Of a DNA stretch of 64,000 nucleotides, positions 53,846 to 64,000 are shown piece after piece; position 1 is the first letter of the stretch; the number at the start of each line of letters is the position of its first letter. The DNA is from Oegoconia quadripuncta. Its lineage: Eukaryota > Arthropoda > Insecta > Lepidoptera > Autostichidae. The stretch lies in assembly GCA_949316235.1 (NCBI GenBank), contig OX438743.1, forward strand, positions 39,525,242 through 39,589,241, in the 5' to 3' direction. The translations under genes and the position numbers were made by a program. The notes under the pieces are model-generated. The model had not been told where the DNA came from. It ran no database searches and saw nothing but the letters and a program-made list of their open reading frames with translations.

Positions 53846-54526
53846 TATATCTCCACTAACTGTGAACCGATTTTGATATTACATGTAATTTTTTTATTAG
53901 AAAGGGTTTGTCTACAGCGATGTTCTATATACATTTGGTGAAGATCTGAGGATGCACTCGAAAAATAAAAAGTGAAAACGAACTCCAATAAAATCAGTTG
54001 TTCAGCCAATTTAAAGTGGTTGAATTACTTAAGGGGACACATTTAAGTAAATAATTATATATATCCTATAGGGAAACTGTACAGGCTAAATTTGAATTCG
54101 TGTTTTCGTGTAATTCCCATTAACTAACGCCATTCTTAAAACGACTTTCCCTAAGGAATCATAGTAGTATTAGATCAAAAAAAAATCGATTACCCATACA
54201 AAGTAAACCATTCTGAAACCGCCTTTAGTAAGGAAGTCCAACAATTTTCGGCTGGTGACTCCACTCCTGATTAAGAACAACTATCCTTTAGGATCCATAG
54301 CCGAAATAGCCGAATATCGTTGGACTTCCATTTATCTTATTAAAACGATTTCGGTGGACACCGTGATTCGTTTTAATGATTGTGGATAATCTGAGGAATG
54401 TTTAAATATTTGCTGGACTTTAAAACATCGGAATCCAAACCAAATTACAGCTCGACGTTCTTTTGTTTACCAGTTTTGGCTTTGTTTCTTTTCTTCAGTG
54501 GTTGCACCGTCTATTGTCATTTCAAT

Positions 54527-54673
54527 GGTGTCGATTCGGATGTACACCAACTAAATTAAACTAAACTAAAACCAGTTTTAAAGTAGTGCTGTCTCATTTT
54601 CCCTGGAACAGCACGATGTGACGGCAAAACTTGTTTGAGTTTAGTTAAGTTGATGTACATCCGAATCGACACC
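54527..54673. mobile_element. GGTGTCGATTCGG-family MITE, copy 3, with AAT target duplication
   Basis: A 147-bp element with terminal inverted repeats GGTGTCGATTCGGATGTAC, flanked by AAT at 54524-54526 and 54674-54676. A 3-bp duplication suits PIF/Harbinger-type transposition, but the superfamily is inferred only from that. Confidence 0.85.
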
Positions 54674-54939
54674 AATGTCCACCTTAAATTATAACCTTTT
54701 AAAACTTAAATAACTTCTGATTGACTATCACTTAACTAAGTGGGTAATTATAACAGGCAGGCCAGCCCGGATTAATTAGTAGAATATATTCAGACACAAC
54801 ACAATATAGGTATGTCACCTTTGACATTATTAATCGCGTTGTAATATAAGTCGATTTTTCCCACGTCTACAGATTCCCAATACTACTGATTACCAATATT
54901 ACATAAACCCTTGTCTACAGATTGTCAATATTACAGATT

Positions 54940-55008
54940 CCCGTGTGTACAGATTTCCTGTAAAGGAAATCTGTACACACGGGTATTTCCTGTAAAGGAA
55001 ATCTGTAG
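54940..55008. repeat. Perfect 19-bp-arm palindrome with a repeated half
   Basis: 54940-54958 and 54965-54983 are exact complements (CCCGTGTGTACAGATTTCC) around a TGTAAA loop. Part of the hairpin (TTTCCTGTAAAGGAAATCTG) is repeated at 54986-55005. Confidence 0.85.
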
Positions 55009-55389
55009 AATTGGCACACACCCATATAAGTTACCTATTCATATAGGCGGAAATTACTATATGGTAATTACCTTACATCTTCATTCTTTAATTTTATAGT
55101 ATTCGTAATTTGAGACATTTTAAATTGACGATTTTTGGACGTCCTCTCCTATAGATCTTATGAGTCCAATCGTGTCCAGTGGACTTTGATAAACTAGTCG
55201 TGCCCATTTTTATGCGTTTTCTGTACACTTTCCAAAGGCAACTTCTCTATCGTTATGAAGTTTCTTTGAGAAAGTTACTATTTTCCAAAATATTAGTTCA
55301 GGCATTTGCGCCTGCTCTGTTTATCGCAGAGAGAATTATTCCGCCTATAATTATTGCGTTCACTATAAAATATGTTGTGACATCTTTCT

Positions 55390-55970
55390 TCACAATCTTT
55401 TCTTTGATAACGTAGTTTGGTCTATTAATTTCTTTGACTGCTTCAATAAAACATTGGACTTGAATAACAATTTATCCATCCTTCTGTTTTGTAAGTAATC
55501 GGCCAATATCTTAAATCCAAACCTTAGCAGACATGAAACAAGAATGAACGAGGTAAAAATAGTTAACAGAAGAAGTAAACATACGTCTATTAGGTAATAT
55601 TGGAAGATATTCAAATCTTTTGCAGGCGACTGTAGGTGGTAGGCACCTTTATGCCTTATTACGTACTCCGTCCAATATATTGCTCTTTCTAAAGGAGTTT
55701 CCTTCTGATCTCTTAATAACAGTTGTCTCCTTTTCACGTCTACTCTATACTTAGGTTCGGTTATAACTTCTTTGATGGCTCTATATAGTTTTTCAGATGT
55801 TAAATATTGTAGATCCAATTTTTTCGCGTAACCATCGAGCTCTGCTTTAGCAGCGTTTGCGTCGTGATCGCAGAAGACAGGAATGGAGACTATGGGGACA
55901 CCGTGGTAGACTGTTTCGTACATGCTCAGCAAACCGCCGTGTGTGATGAATGCTTTAATTTTTGAATGAC
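55390..55970 (-). CDS. UGT last exon (signature, membrane anchor, KKRL end)
   Basis: The minus-strand acceptor is TTGTTTTCAG. It encodes (G)HSKIKAFITHGGLL through WTEYVIRHKGAYHLQSPAKD, the anchor and SKKRL, with stop TGA at 55392-55390. The frame stays open 5' into the intron for 27 codons but is not expected to be translated there. Confidence 0.93.
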
Positions 55971-58900
55971 CTGAAAACAAAAAAGAAAAATTTAAGTCAT
56001 GAGTCACAAATCTCTTAGCGCATAGCATTTCAGACGACATTAGAAATGCCATTTTAAAACTTTACACATAACTAAATATATCGTGTAATGCAGCAACTTC
56101 AATGCATGCTGAGTTGAAGCCAATGTTTCATTCTTTTTCAATAATTTATTTAGATGTTATTTTCAGCAAATAAAGTGTTCTGTAACTTCAGCGATTGATC
56201 GTTGTCCAAGGAGAAAACGCCAACTTTTTGAACAAGCGATGAGCCAACACGTCAGAACGAACATATAGGTATAACATCAGACCTAGAAAAGAATCTATAC
56301 TTTCCTTTTACCAATCATTTTGTACTGCAATTTAGAGTTTTAGTCTGTACCTTAGTACACCTTTACTTATGACGGGACACGTACATAAATATAGTGTAAG
56401 GCTTTGCTTTTGATTTCTCACAAAAGAAGCCGCTAAAATCTTCCACAAGGGCTGTCACATCAATCAAACATGAATAATTTACGTACTGTTGTTATTATTC
56501 CACTCTAAACTAGCGCACAACAGTCGCCAGTAGTAGATAGTAAAGAAAAAGGATTACTTTAAGCGACATAGTTAGAATTAAATAATAAGTAAAAGGTATT
56601 TATTCACCACAAAGTTAATTTAACAAGCAATTAATTGATAATAAATTAGGTCAAACTGTGGTGAAAAAGTAGGGACTCAGCAGATTTGTTGATTTTCAGT
56701 CCGCCCCAAGTAGAGTAGTTGCTGCCACCAAGGAATTAATTACTATTACTCTATGAATAAATTTAAACATTAACTAAAGTAAACAAAAAAAAACCTATAT
56801 CTAAAATCAACTCAAAAACAACTACAAGTGATAAACCATAAAAAGCTAGAAAGTTATCATATAGGTAGGTATTTGGTAAAATTTCAATACTTATGTGTGA
56901 ATGTGCGAGTGTATTTAATTGTTCTCAAATTATTATTACTAATTTAACAAATTTAAACCATATCCGAATCATACTGGCAGAGAAACACCCGTCCAAGAAA
57001 CTATTTATGTAAGGTAAAATGCACACCTATATAGTTCATTCATCAGCAAATGACAATTTACAGATGTAGATCTATACGATTTCTGTAGGTACCTACCAAG
57101 TAGATCCTGCTGCGGGAGCCACCTATACAGCCTCACGTTGGAAGGTATATCCGTCATGTTCTGCTCAGCGTCCTGTTTCCACAACACCCTCTGGGGAAGT
57201 CTGCCCAGCGCGTTGACGATCATCCGATGAGCTGAAAGCGGCATCTTCTTAGTCCTCACTGACGAGCCCATGGAAACGTATACAAAACCAGCGTCTCCAG
57301 CACCCGAGATCCATTCTTCAATATCCTGGCAATGTGATATGGTGGTATTGGAAGTGTGAAGTAAGTACTAAGTTAGTATGACCAGTTAGGTTATGCCGAT
57401 TTATGCCGCAACAAACTCGTATCTACTTTGGTTGTAATGTCCATGGTATAGAACCATACTCAAGTAATGATCTTAAAAGATGTCGAAAAGGCAGCCGCTA
57501 ACGAGTAAATAATATTTAAATTCGATCGGCTAATGCCTGTGCGATAGTGTGATGAGATGAGTATCTATAGATCACTCAATAGGGTTCAAAAATGCCTGTC
57601 AAGTCCCAAGTAGAAGATTTTTCAGAATATCTTTGAATTTCAAACGAAAAATATTTTTAATGCTTGTACAGTCAAACGTACTTATGATTAGTAATTGATA
57701 CTTGCTTTAAAACAAAGATTTTCGGAAAAATCGAAATCTTTTGAGCAGGGATTTGTTATGAGCTTATGCACCGGATATATGCGACAAACATAAACCATAT
57801 ATTTATTATTGGTCTAGCCGAAAATTTGAATCTGGACAATCATTACCTGTTCTGAACTGAACTGAATCTGAACTGTCCAGCCTCCTACCCGCAGATACCC
57901 CATTCCTGCCGAGTAACCCTTGTATGAGGTCCAAAGTATGTACTTTGTCTTTGGAACGGTACTGGTATCATCTGGGCCGTAGTAATCACTCTCCATCAGG
58001 TGAACTGTTCAGGTACTCCTAGATATAAAATAAAGTTATGGAATACTTACTGGATCTAATCTCTTCGATTCCTTGCAGTGAATACACGCAACCTCAGCTA
58101 CATTAGGCAAATAAGGCCTTGGATACGACACAGAGTAGTGTCCATTCTGGAGAATGAAGCTCACATTCTTTGCGATATCGTACACATGTGGCACTTGCGG
58201 CCCAAAATGTCTCCTGAGGACTCCTTGTAAGATCATGGTCATTAGACTATGGGCCGAATATGCCATGACATACCAGGCTGTGTTCACAGCCCGCTCTAAA
58301 AGCGACATGTTGTCGGTGAAGGCTTTACCGAAGAACGGGGTGACGGAAAATGGTGTGGGGCTCCCCGAGTTGCTGAACGGCATGGCGTAGAAACCGACTG
58401 TGTTGATATACATGAACGGAACTTTGAGGCGATGGGCAATGCCTAGAGCGCATTCAGGGTAGGAGCCATCTATGATGATAAGATCGAAGTTTCTTCCTGA
58501 TCGGAGGAAGGATCTCGTCTCGTAGTCGCTGAGGAACGCGTCGCATGCCTGTAGTAGTAAAAACCTTGGTTAAATCACAAAAGAAAATGCACATTGAGGT
58601 AACGCTATGACCTCAATCACATGAAGTGTAATTTTAAGTAACTTCCTAAATAATTTTAAGATTCAATGATTTTGCTGTTACGGGTCTGGACCTAATTTCT
58701 AAGCTTCAAATGCATTTCTAGACTTTTGAAATTACGTTCACAATATGGCACATTTAATTTTCATTAGTATTTATGAAAGCAAACGAACTGACAGGCCACC
58801 TGATGGGAAATGGTCACCGCCGTCCACGAACACTTGCAATATCAAGAGCTGCCCTTGCGTTACTTTGACAGCTCAATTCATGCGCCCCGCTTGAACTCTT

Positions 58901-60480
58901 GAGTAACCTCATTAACCCATCATTGCTTTGTGGGGAAAAATGTCAGAGGATAGATTATGGCACAGCTTGCACAAGATGGTGCACTTATTAGGTATAACAT
59001 AAAAGTAATTAAAAAGTTTCTCATCCACCACCTTCTACCTCATATCCATATCTGAAGATATCCTTGAAGGGTAGCGGCTCCTCCCCCCTCATCCTGGCTC
59101 CAACCAGGTCCCAAGCCATGTAACCCCTCACATAGGAGACCAGACCCTCGGGAGCGATCTCCTCAAGCCCTTGTATGTGAAAGTCCGGTGGAAAGGCGCT
59201 GATGAATGTGATGTTGTGATTTCTGAAATAAACAGAAAGCCTTAGGTGAAACTCTACAATTTATTTTTATATTGAGGATATTTTAAGGTCAACAGATCTG
59301 AATAGATAAGTCCCAGTTCGAGAAACAGGCCAATCGTCCAGGTCAACTCAGATGGGCATAGTTCAGACACATGTAGAACGTTTTCTCGTCCAAGATTACA
59401 ATCACATATTGAACACATATTGAATCATAACACAGAAACATCAGAGCAATGGCTCTGAAACGTGAGTCTGACTATGGACTTCATAGAATAACTCAAGGTC
59501 ACACGACGAGCGATGGAGAGGGCGACACTCGAATGTTCAATACGAGTTCGAATCAGGATTGAATAAATCTGTAGAAGAATGGATATCACCGACATAGCAC
59601 AGCGGATTTGTAAGTTGAAGTGGCAGTGGTTAGGGCACATAACATTAAAGTCCTAGAGTACAGACTTCGCAATATGTATGTATGTAATATGTGTATAGTT
59701 ATTATTTCATTGTTTTATGTTTGACAATCACTTTTATTTTAGCAATCATAAATTTACGGAACTGTATGTATGACATGATATTGTAAAAGTGAACTAAATA
59801 AATCTATCTATCTATCTATCTATAGAAAGCGCGCGTGAGACGCCTACCGCCGGCAAGGCAGACGGACGCCTTTGGTCAGACCGCTTCCAACCGGTCTCTC
59901 TGAAAATCTATTGGGTAGGCCTATGTTTACCAATGGACATCGATGGCGGAGAAGCACTCCTGGCATAACGGTATTTGGTATTTGTTCTCCTATTTGTTTA
60001 GCGAAATTAAGCATTGTTTGGTTTGAAAGTCTTTATAGCGTTTTCATACTAGTGCTTCTGTGATTCGAAGCGCACAGCAAACATTGGTTTTGATTCGTTT
60101 TCAATTGGAAGCAGTCGTTATGTCAAGTTGTCAGTCAGTAAAAATACTGGCATTTGACAAAAATCCGCCAATCAGCGGTTTGAAACGCCTAACGTTTTTT
60201 AAGATATGCTTGCTCAATCAACAATGGTTCGTTGAGGAATGAACCAGCGAAAGTTAGATGGTGTCTCTCCTCACGCACATTTAGTTCGCGTAAGATTTAC
60301 ATTCTTTGTTTAATTAGTTTCTGATTAGGCTAGTTACCTCCTGATAAGCCCTCTGGCGAGTTCCCAGAAGGGCATCTTATGCGACTTGGTGCCGCCCATG
60401 GTGATCATTAGCATATCGCTGCCACATGCTGACGCAGCCAACAGGATCGGTAGGCAGAGGAACGGCCACCGCGACTCCAA
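55390..60480 (-). CDS. UDP-glycosyltransferase, five coding exons, 5' end not found
   Basis: Exons, in order on the minus strand, 60480-60338, 59222-59039, 58548-58051, 57325-57097 and 55970-55390 join in phase to 544 codons plus stop. A hydrophobic signal-like stretch (WPFLCLPILLAASACG) precedes MITMGGTKSHKMPF, which holds the likely catalytic His. The C-terminal half has WLPQQDLLG, the UGT signature FITHGGLLSMYETVYHGVPI and PVFCDHDANAAKAELDGYA. A membrane segment (VCLLLLLTIFTSFILVSCLL) and an ER-retrieval KKRL end follow. Such enzymes sit in the ER lumen and add a UDP-sugar to small lipophilic molecules such as xenobiotics, plant compounds, odorants or hormones. The usual DQ after the second P is DH here. 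The first exon starts without Met, with an in-frame stop upstream of its acceptor, so a further 5' exon is expected. Confidence 0.93.
55971..57096. other. UGT intron 4, nothing recognised
   Basis: AT-rich intron without recognisable repeat or exon. Confidence 0.4.
57097..57325 (-). CDS. UGT exon 4
   Basis: The minus-strand acceptor is CATTGCCAG and the donor G|GTAGGT. It encodes DIEEWISGAGDAGFVYVSMG to NVRLYRWLPQQDLL plus one G. The WLPQQDLLG helix belongs to the UDP-sugar-binding half. Confidence 0.93.
57326..58050. other. UGT intron 3, nothing recognised
   Basis: AT-rich intron. No mobile element was identified with confidence. Confidence 0.35.
58051..58548 (-). CDS. UGT exon 3
   Basis: The minus-strand acceptor is TACTACTACAG and the donor GTAAGT. 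It has 166 codons in phase 0, ACDAFLSDYETRSF through FDLIIIDGSYPECALGIAHR to PYLPNVAEVACIHCKESKRL DP. Confidence 0.93.
58775..58960 (+). mobile_element. Dispersed LINE fragment in UGT intron 2
   Basis: GACAGGCCACCTGATGGGAA, ATGGTCACCGCCGTCCACGA and CTGCCCTTGCGTTACTTTGA resemble a LINE segment often found in lepidopteran introns. Confidence 0.5.
59039..59222 (-). CDS. UGT exon 2
   Basis: The minus-strand acceptor is TTTATTTCAG and the donor GTAGAAGG. It encodes (R)NHNITFISAFPPDFHIQG to PLPFKDIFRYGYE. Confidence 0.9.
59400..59950 (+). mobile_element. RTE-like LINE fragment in UGT intron 1
   Basis: Plus-strand frame pieces read LKVTRRAMERATLECSIRVR, a stop, then MDITDIAQRICKLKWQWLGH, the well-known end region of RTE-type reverse transcriptases. 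The 3' part (GGGTAGGCCTATGTTTACCA) is near 59910. A TCTA microsatellite (59802-59823) lies inside. Confidence 0.65.
60338..60480 (-). CDS. UGT first recovered exon (signal-like segment, catalytic His)
   Basis: The minus-strand acceptor is GTTTATTTACAG and the donor GTAACT. It encodes LESRWPFLCLPILLAASACG then SDMLMITMGGTKSHKMPFWE to LIR plus two bases. It begins in phase 0 with Leu. No in-frame ATG occurs before the TAA about 48 bases upstream. Confidence 0.88.
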
Positions 60481-63000
60481 CTGTAAATAAACACAAACAT
60501 CTTGTAACTTGTATTATTGAGTCCACTCGCATTAAAATATTTTCCGTCGCATAAAACTAGCTTCTCTTTTGACTTTTGTAGAACATTTACAAAAATAAAA
60601 TTTGAAAATGGAAAAGGTCACAAGACCTGAGGTCCTTTCCATTTACATTTCATTTTTGTAGTTTTTCAGATTGTTTAAAAAGGAAACAATCTAATTTGTG
60701 CATAATTCATTCAGACAATTTAGAACAATAGAATGAAGCAAGAGTTCGATTATATAATTTCGTTAAAATCGTCATCGGTTACGTTCTGACGTGTGATTGG
60801 TTGACTCATCAGTCTCTCGGCAATTAATGGTTTCTCATTGGTCAACGTTATCGATGTTATATAATTTAAAGGTTCAAATTTCGAATGCGTTTCCGTAATC
60901 AAGAACGTTCGAAGTTAGCAATTTTTAATAATTAAAATACGGGGGATCCACGATAGTGGTTTGGGTACAACAATGTTATTCAAACAAGAAACATGGACAT
61001 GTAAGATCTTTGATAGGTAGTTGTGTGGATTTACATTGTCACTAAAGATAAGATTATTTTATATTATGCCAACTTGATTAAAAAATATGTGCATATCGAT
61101 TTATCTTTGTCATACAATTATCGTTATTGATTTATTACCTATATGTGAAAATGTTAGATATATCGGATAATAGCAAAACCTTTTGCCCACTACTTCTGAA
61201 AGGAAACTCAAAGTCATGCTAATCGTCCAATATAACATAAATTACATGCCATTTTAAATTTGGAACATCGGCCTGTTAAATTTCATTGTTTTCTTCGCAT
61301 ATTCGTAGACTTTGATATTTGAAGCTCTATATCGAATATATCGTATCGTATAAGTCCAAAATGAAAAGAAGGTTAACTGCGAGTAGACATGTCCTACTAG
61401 ACCTGACGGTTTGTACTTTAAATTACAATTGACAAACTTTTTAAACTGACAAGCTTAGTTACGTATATATGAACGAAATCGCAAAGTTTTTCACATGATA
61501 AATTACACAAATAATTACAGACTTTTAGTTTTCAGGGTTTTCAATTTTTTTATTTCATTTAATGATTAAACCCGTGGTTAGGTTCTTTTGTGTTTGATGT
61601 AAATCGGTTAAGCCGTTCCGAAGATATTTATCCTTTAAAACATAGTTGGTTTGGTCATATCCAATTTATCGATTATACTTGGATATTTACATTGTTTAAA
61701 TCTCAGCTTTGTATGTTAAAGATGTATCATTCTTGTTGGTGTTATGTGTTACTTTGTTTATTATTTGTTAATTATAGGCTCTTTCTTTGTTTTCAATAAG
61801 CTTCTTATCTGTCTACCCTGAGAGTATCACCGTCTTTTTTAAAGACTCCTTACAAAAATCTCCATAGCGGCAGTGGCGTGTAATTGCTTATGACTTAGTG
61901 TCAGATGCTGAGTTACATAATTAAGGCATGTTTCACCACTAATAGGATCAACGTGACGTATGATGAATTAAAATATGTGTGTGATTCATTAGAGTAGTGG
62001 AGGAAGCAGAAGATCTCACTGTTGACGCAATAGAGTCAGTTCTCATGTGCCTACTTAAAAAAAAATTAAGCATTAACTGGGACAACAGTTTGGAGGGTTT
62101 ATTCCGTCCCGAGGCGCCCTCGTTGCATAAAACATTTCTTTTTAAATTTAGCATAAATCAAAAATATTGCTCTGACCTGCACTTGAAAAGCCTCCAATCT
62201 AATTATGAATAATACCTAAATAGCTTTAATTACGGTTATTTTCGAGATTTTCAAATTATTCGTAAAAAAACGGCCACTTTGTTTATTTGTGAATTCTGGA
62301 AAATAACCGTCTCGAGCGCAAGTCGGAGTGATTTTCTTAATTTATCCAATGAGGGCGCCACAGGACCGAATAAATCCCTCTTAAACACTTTATCTATCTA
62401 CTCTGACGGTATCACCACAGATTAACTAACAGCCCTTACAGTATAACTCTTATTTAAAGATATTAGAGTAATGAAGTAAACAGAAAATCTCAATGATGAG
62501 GCAATAGAGTCAGTTCTGATGTACCTTCTCTAAAAAAGTTTAAGCATTAACTGGGACAGCAGTTACGGACTTTATGGACAGTGAGGTCGATGGCCGCTTA
62601 CTTGTTCCTCGTATGTTGCACAAAAAATAATGTGAAAATGAATAACTAAACGGTTAGTGTGGTGTCTCCATTGTAGTACCAACAACTCTGTCAAGGCTGT
62701 TGAAAGGAGTCCCACGGTATGCATGTATCGATTATAACATGATAGTAATTATACATTGTATGGATAATGCGTTAATTATAGAGGTATGTATGATGCCCCA
62801 CTGTTGAAGCACAGCATAGCCTACTCTCACTAAAAGAGATAGGCTTACATACAGGTCATATTCCAGCATTCGGGCCCAGTGCGGACTGGTGAACACCTCG
62901 GTCAGTGTTCTCAAGCCGTCGCTGTAAGCCACCGACTTGGCTTTGTAACAGAATAACAAGGCTTAACATGCCCTCTGAATCATTTAAAGACTCGTATAGA
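60481..63000. other. UGT 5' flank, no gene recognised
   Basis: The missing UGT start exon and promoter should lie here or beyond the window. No exon with ATG and a matching donor could be picked with confidence. A retroposon-like piece (CATTCGGGCCCAGTGCGGAC, GCTGTAAGCCACCGACTTGG) is near 62865-62940. Confidence 0.4.
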
Positions 63001-63009
63001 TTTCTATGT

Positions 63010-63425
63010 TACCTCCTGTAGCCTAAACGGCTTGACCGATTTTGAAGTGCAATCGTTCGATTCGTCTTGGTCCCTAGAGAGTCGTAACTCTCTAGGGGCC
63101 AAGGCGCCCGTAATATTTAAAAATGCTGTCGGGTTTTTGGTTTTTAAATACTTAAACACTTACATTACTCCACCGACAAGAGCATAGCTTTTAAATTGAA
63201 GACTGTTTAATAAATAATTATTTAAGTTTTTAAAAACCAAAAAACTCGACAGCACGTTTTGTATTTTGCGGACGCCATGTTGGATTTTTTACCATAAAAT
63301 GTATCCTATGATACTCCGGATACCAAGACGAATCTAACGACACCATGCACTTCGAAATCGGTTATCTTTATAGGCTACAGGCTGCGCCAAAAGAACGGAC
63401 ATACATACATACAATCGAGAAACAT
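63010..63425. mobile_element. Element with internal foldback
   Basis: The inner arms TGCTGTCGGGTTTTTGG and CCAAAAAACTCGACAGCA (63122-63256) are near-complementary. Outer parts (GCTTGACCGATTTTGAAGTG at left, TTCGAAATCGG, ACCATAAAATGTATC at right) share motifs in inverted order, and resemble 44270-44400. Confidence 0.55.
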
Positions 63426-63514
63426 TACCCCCTTGCCTTGGGCAGTCGGGTAAAAAAAATGGGACTATTTACCGTCAGATTTAAATTGAGTACGACTTCC
63501 TTACTATAGGTACC

Positions 63515-63775
63515 TGTTTTTTTTTACGCGGGGTAATGCGTTTTGCATACCGCTCGCCTGGGGGACGGCGAGACGGTTATGTGGGACTCCCTGCCGGGAG
63601 GGATATCCCCACCATGACCCCGAGGCGACCTTCCTCGGCAGTAAGGAGGATCTGGGTACGCATAAGCGGCTCCAGGTCCCCCCTCGCCCTGCCCCCCTCA
63701 CTAGGGGAGGCGATCAGCGAGCGGTATGAGGCGCGACACGGCCCGATGCGACGACACCCCCCGGTCATCCACAGT
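63515..63775. repeat. GC-rich dispersed repeat
   Basis: It starts after a poly-T run with ACGCGGGGTAATGCGTTTTG and contains ATATCCCCACCATGACCCCG. Its GC content is far above its surroundings. I associate this sequence with a repeated lepidopteran element, but cannot class it. Overlapping frames on both strands are low-complexity products of the GC bias. Confidence 0.45.
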
Positions 63776-64000
63776 TAGCTATACATCAGATATAACACTT
63801 CAACCTTTAGACCGTCCGCTCATTGTATGAACACGCTACCATACGAGAGCTCATCTTTTACTGGTAGTGTTAAGCGTGACTGCGGGCGACTGTACCTTCC
63901 CAAACACCTTGTGGTCCACAATAATAAGCTAATCTATTATTTTAATCTCGATCAAAGGACGTGTTCATTTGTTTTATGGGCATCTCATAAATATAATAGA

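Noticed and set aside
63504..63778. Overlapping arginine/glycine/proline-rich frames near the right edge
   Set aside because: They are open on both strands only because of the GC-rich repeat; no domain is recognisable.

Overview
The window looks like nuclear DNA of a moth or butterfly (Lepidoptera). It is AT-rich, spliced with GT..AG introns, and crowded with tRNA-derived SINEs, LINE tails, foldback elements and tandem repeats. The diagnostic host gene is SNMP1, whose start, CD36 fold and C-terminal tail match lepidopteran sensory neuron membrane protein 1. No bacterial operon, CRISPR array, rRNA or true tRNA gene is visible.

Layout. 1-11.4 kb: a two-gene unit. A seven-exon gene (839-8877) encodes a 535-residue protein with an N-terminal SAM domain. 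It is followed after only 2 bases by an intact 824-codon ORF (8880-11354) with two N-terminal zinc knuckles and a body resembling CACTA/EnSpm (TNP2-type) transposases. Both reading frames are open, so this is a recently active two-gene DNA transposon or a domesticated pair. 11.4-15.0 kb: a broken duplicate of the SAM exons runs into a tandem array of palindrome-bearing units (526 and 639 bp). 15-19.8 kb: small foldback elements, a long 85-bp satellite with six-unit (510 bp) higher-order structure, and a three-copy 162-bp repeat. 20-25 kb: SINEs, jockey-like LINE tails, an LTR-retrotransposon remnant that keeps a primer-binding-like site, and a 577-bp hairpin with about 264-bp arms.

29.4-50.1 kb: SNMP1 on the plus strand, nine coding exons, 525 codons, with introns full of transposons. 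50.1-55.4 kb: no gene seen; a few transposons. 55.4-60.5 kb: a UDP-glycosyltransferase gene on the minus strand, tail-to-tail with SNMP1, with five exons recovered (544 codons) but no start codon found. 60.5-64 kb: no gene recognised; a foldback element and a GC-rich repeat.

The two host genes are an odorant (pheromone) reception membrane protein and a detoxification or odorant-clearing enzyme. Nothing in the sequence proves that they act together. Exon borders were set by hand from GT/AG sites and reading phase; all phases close.
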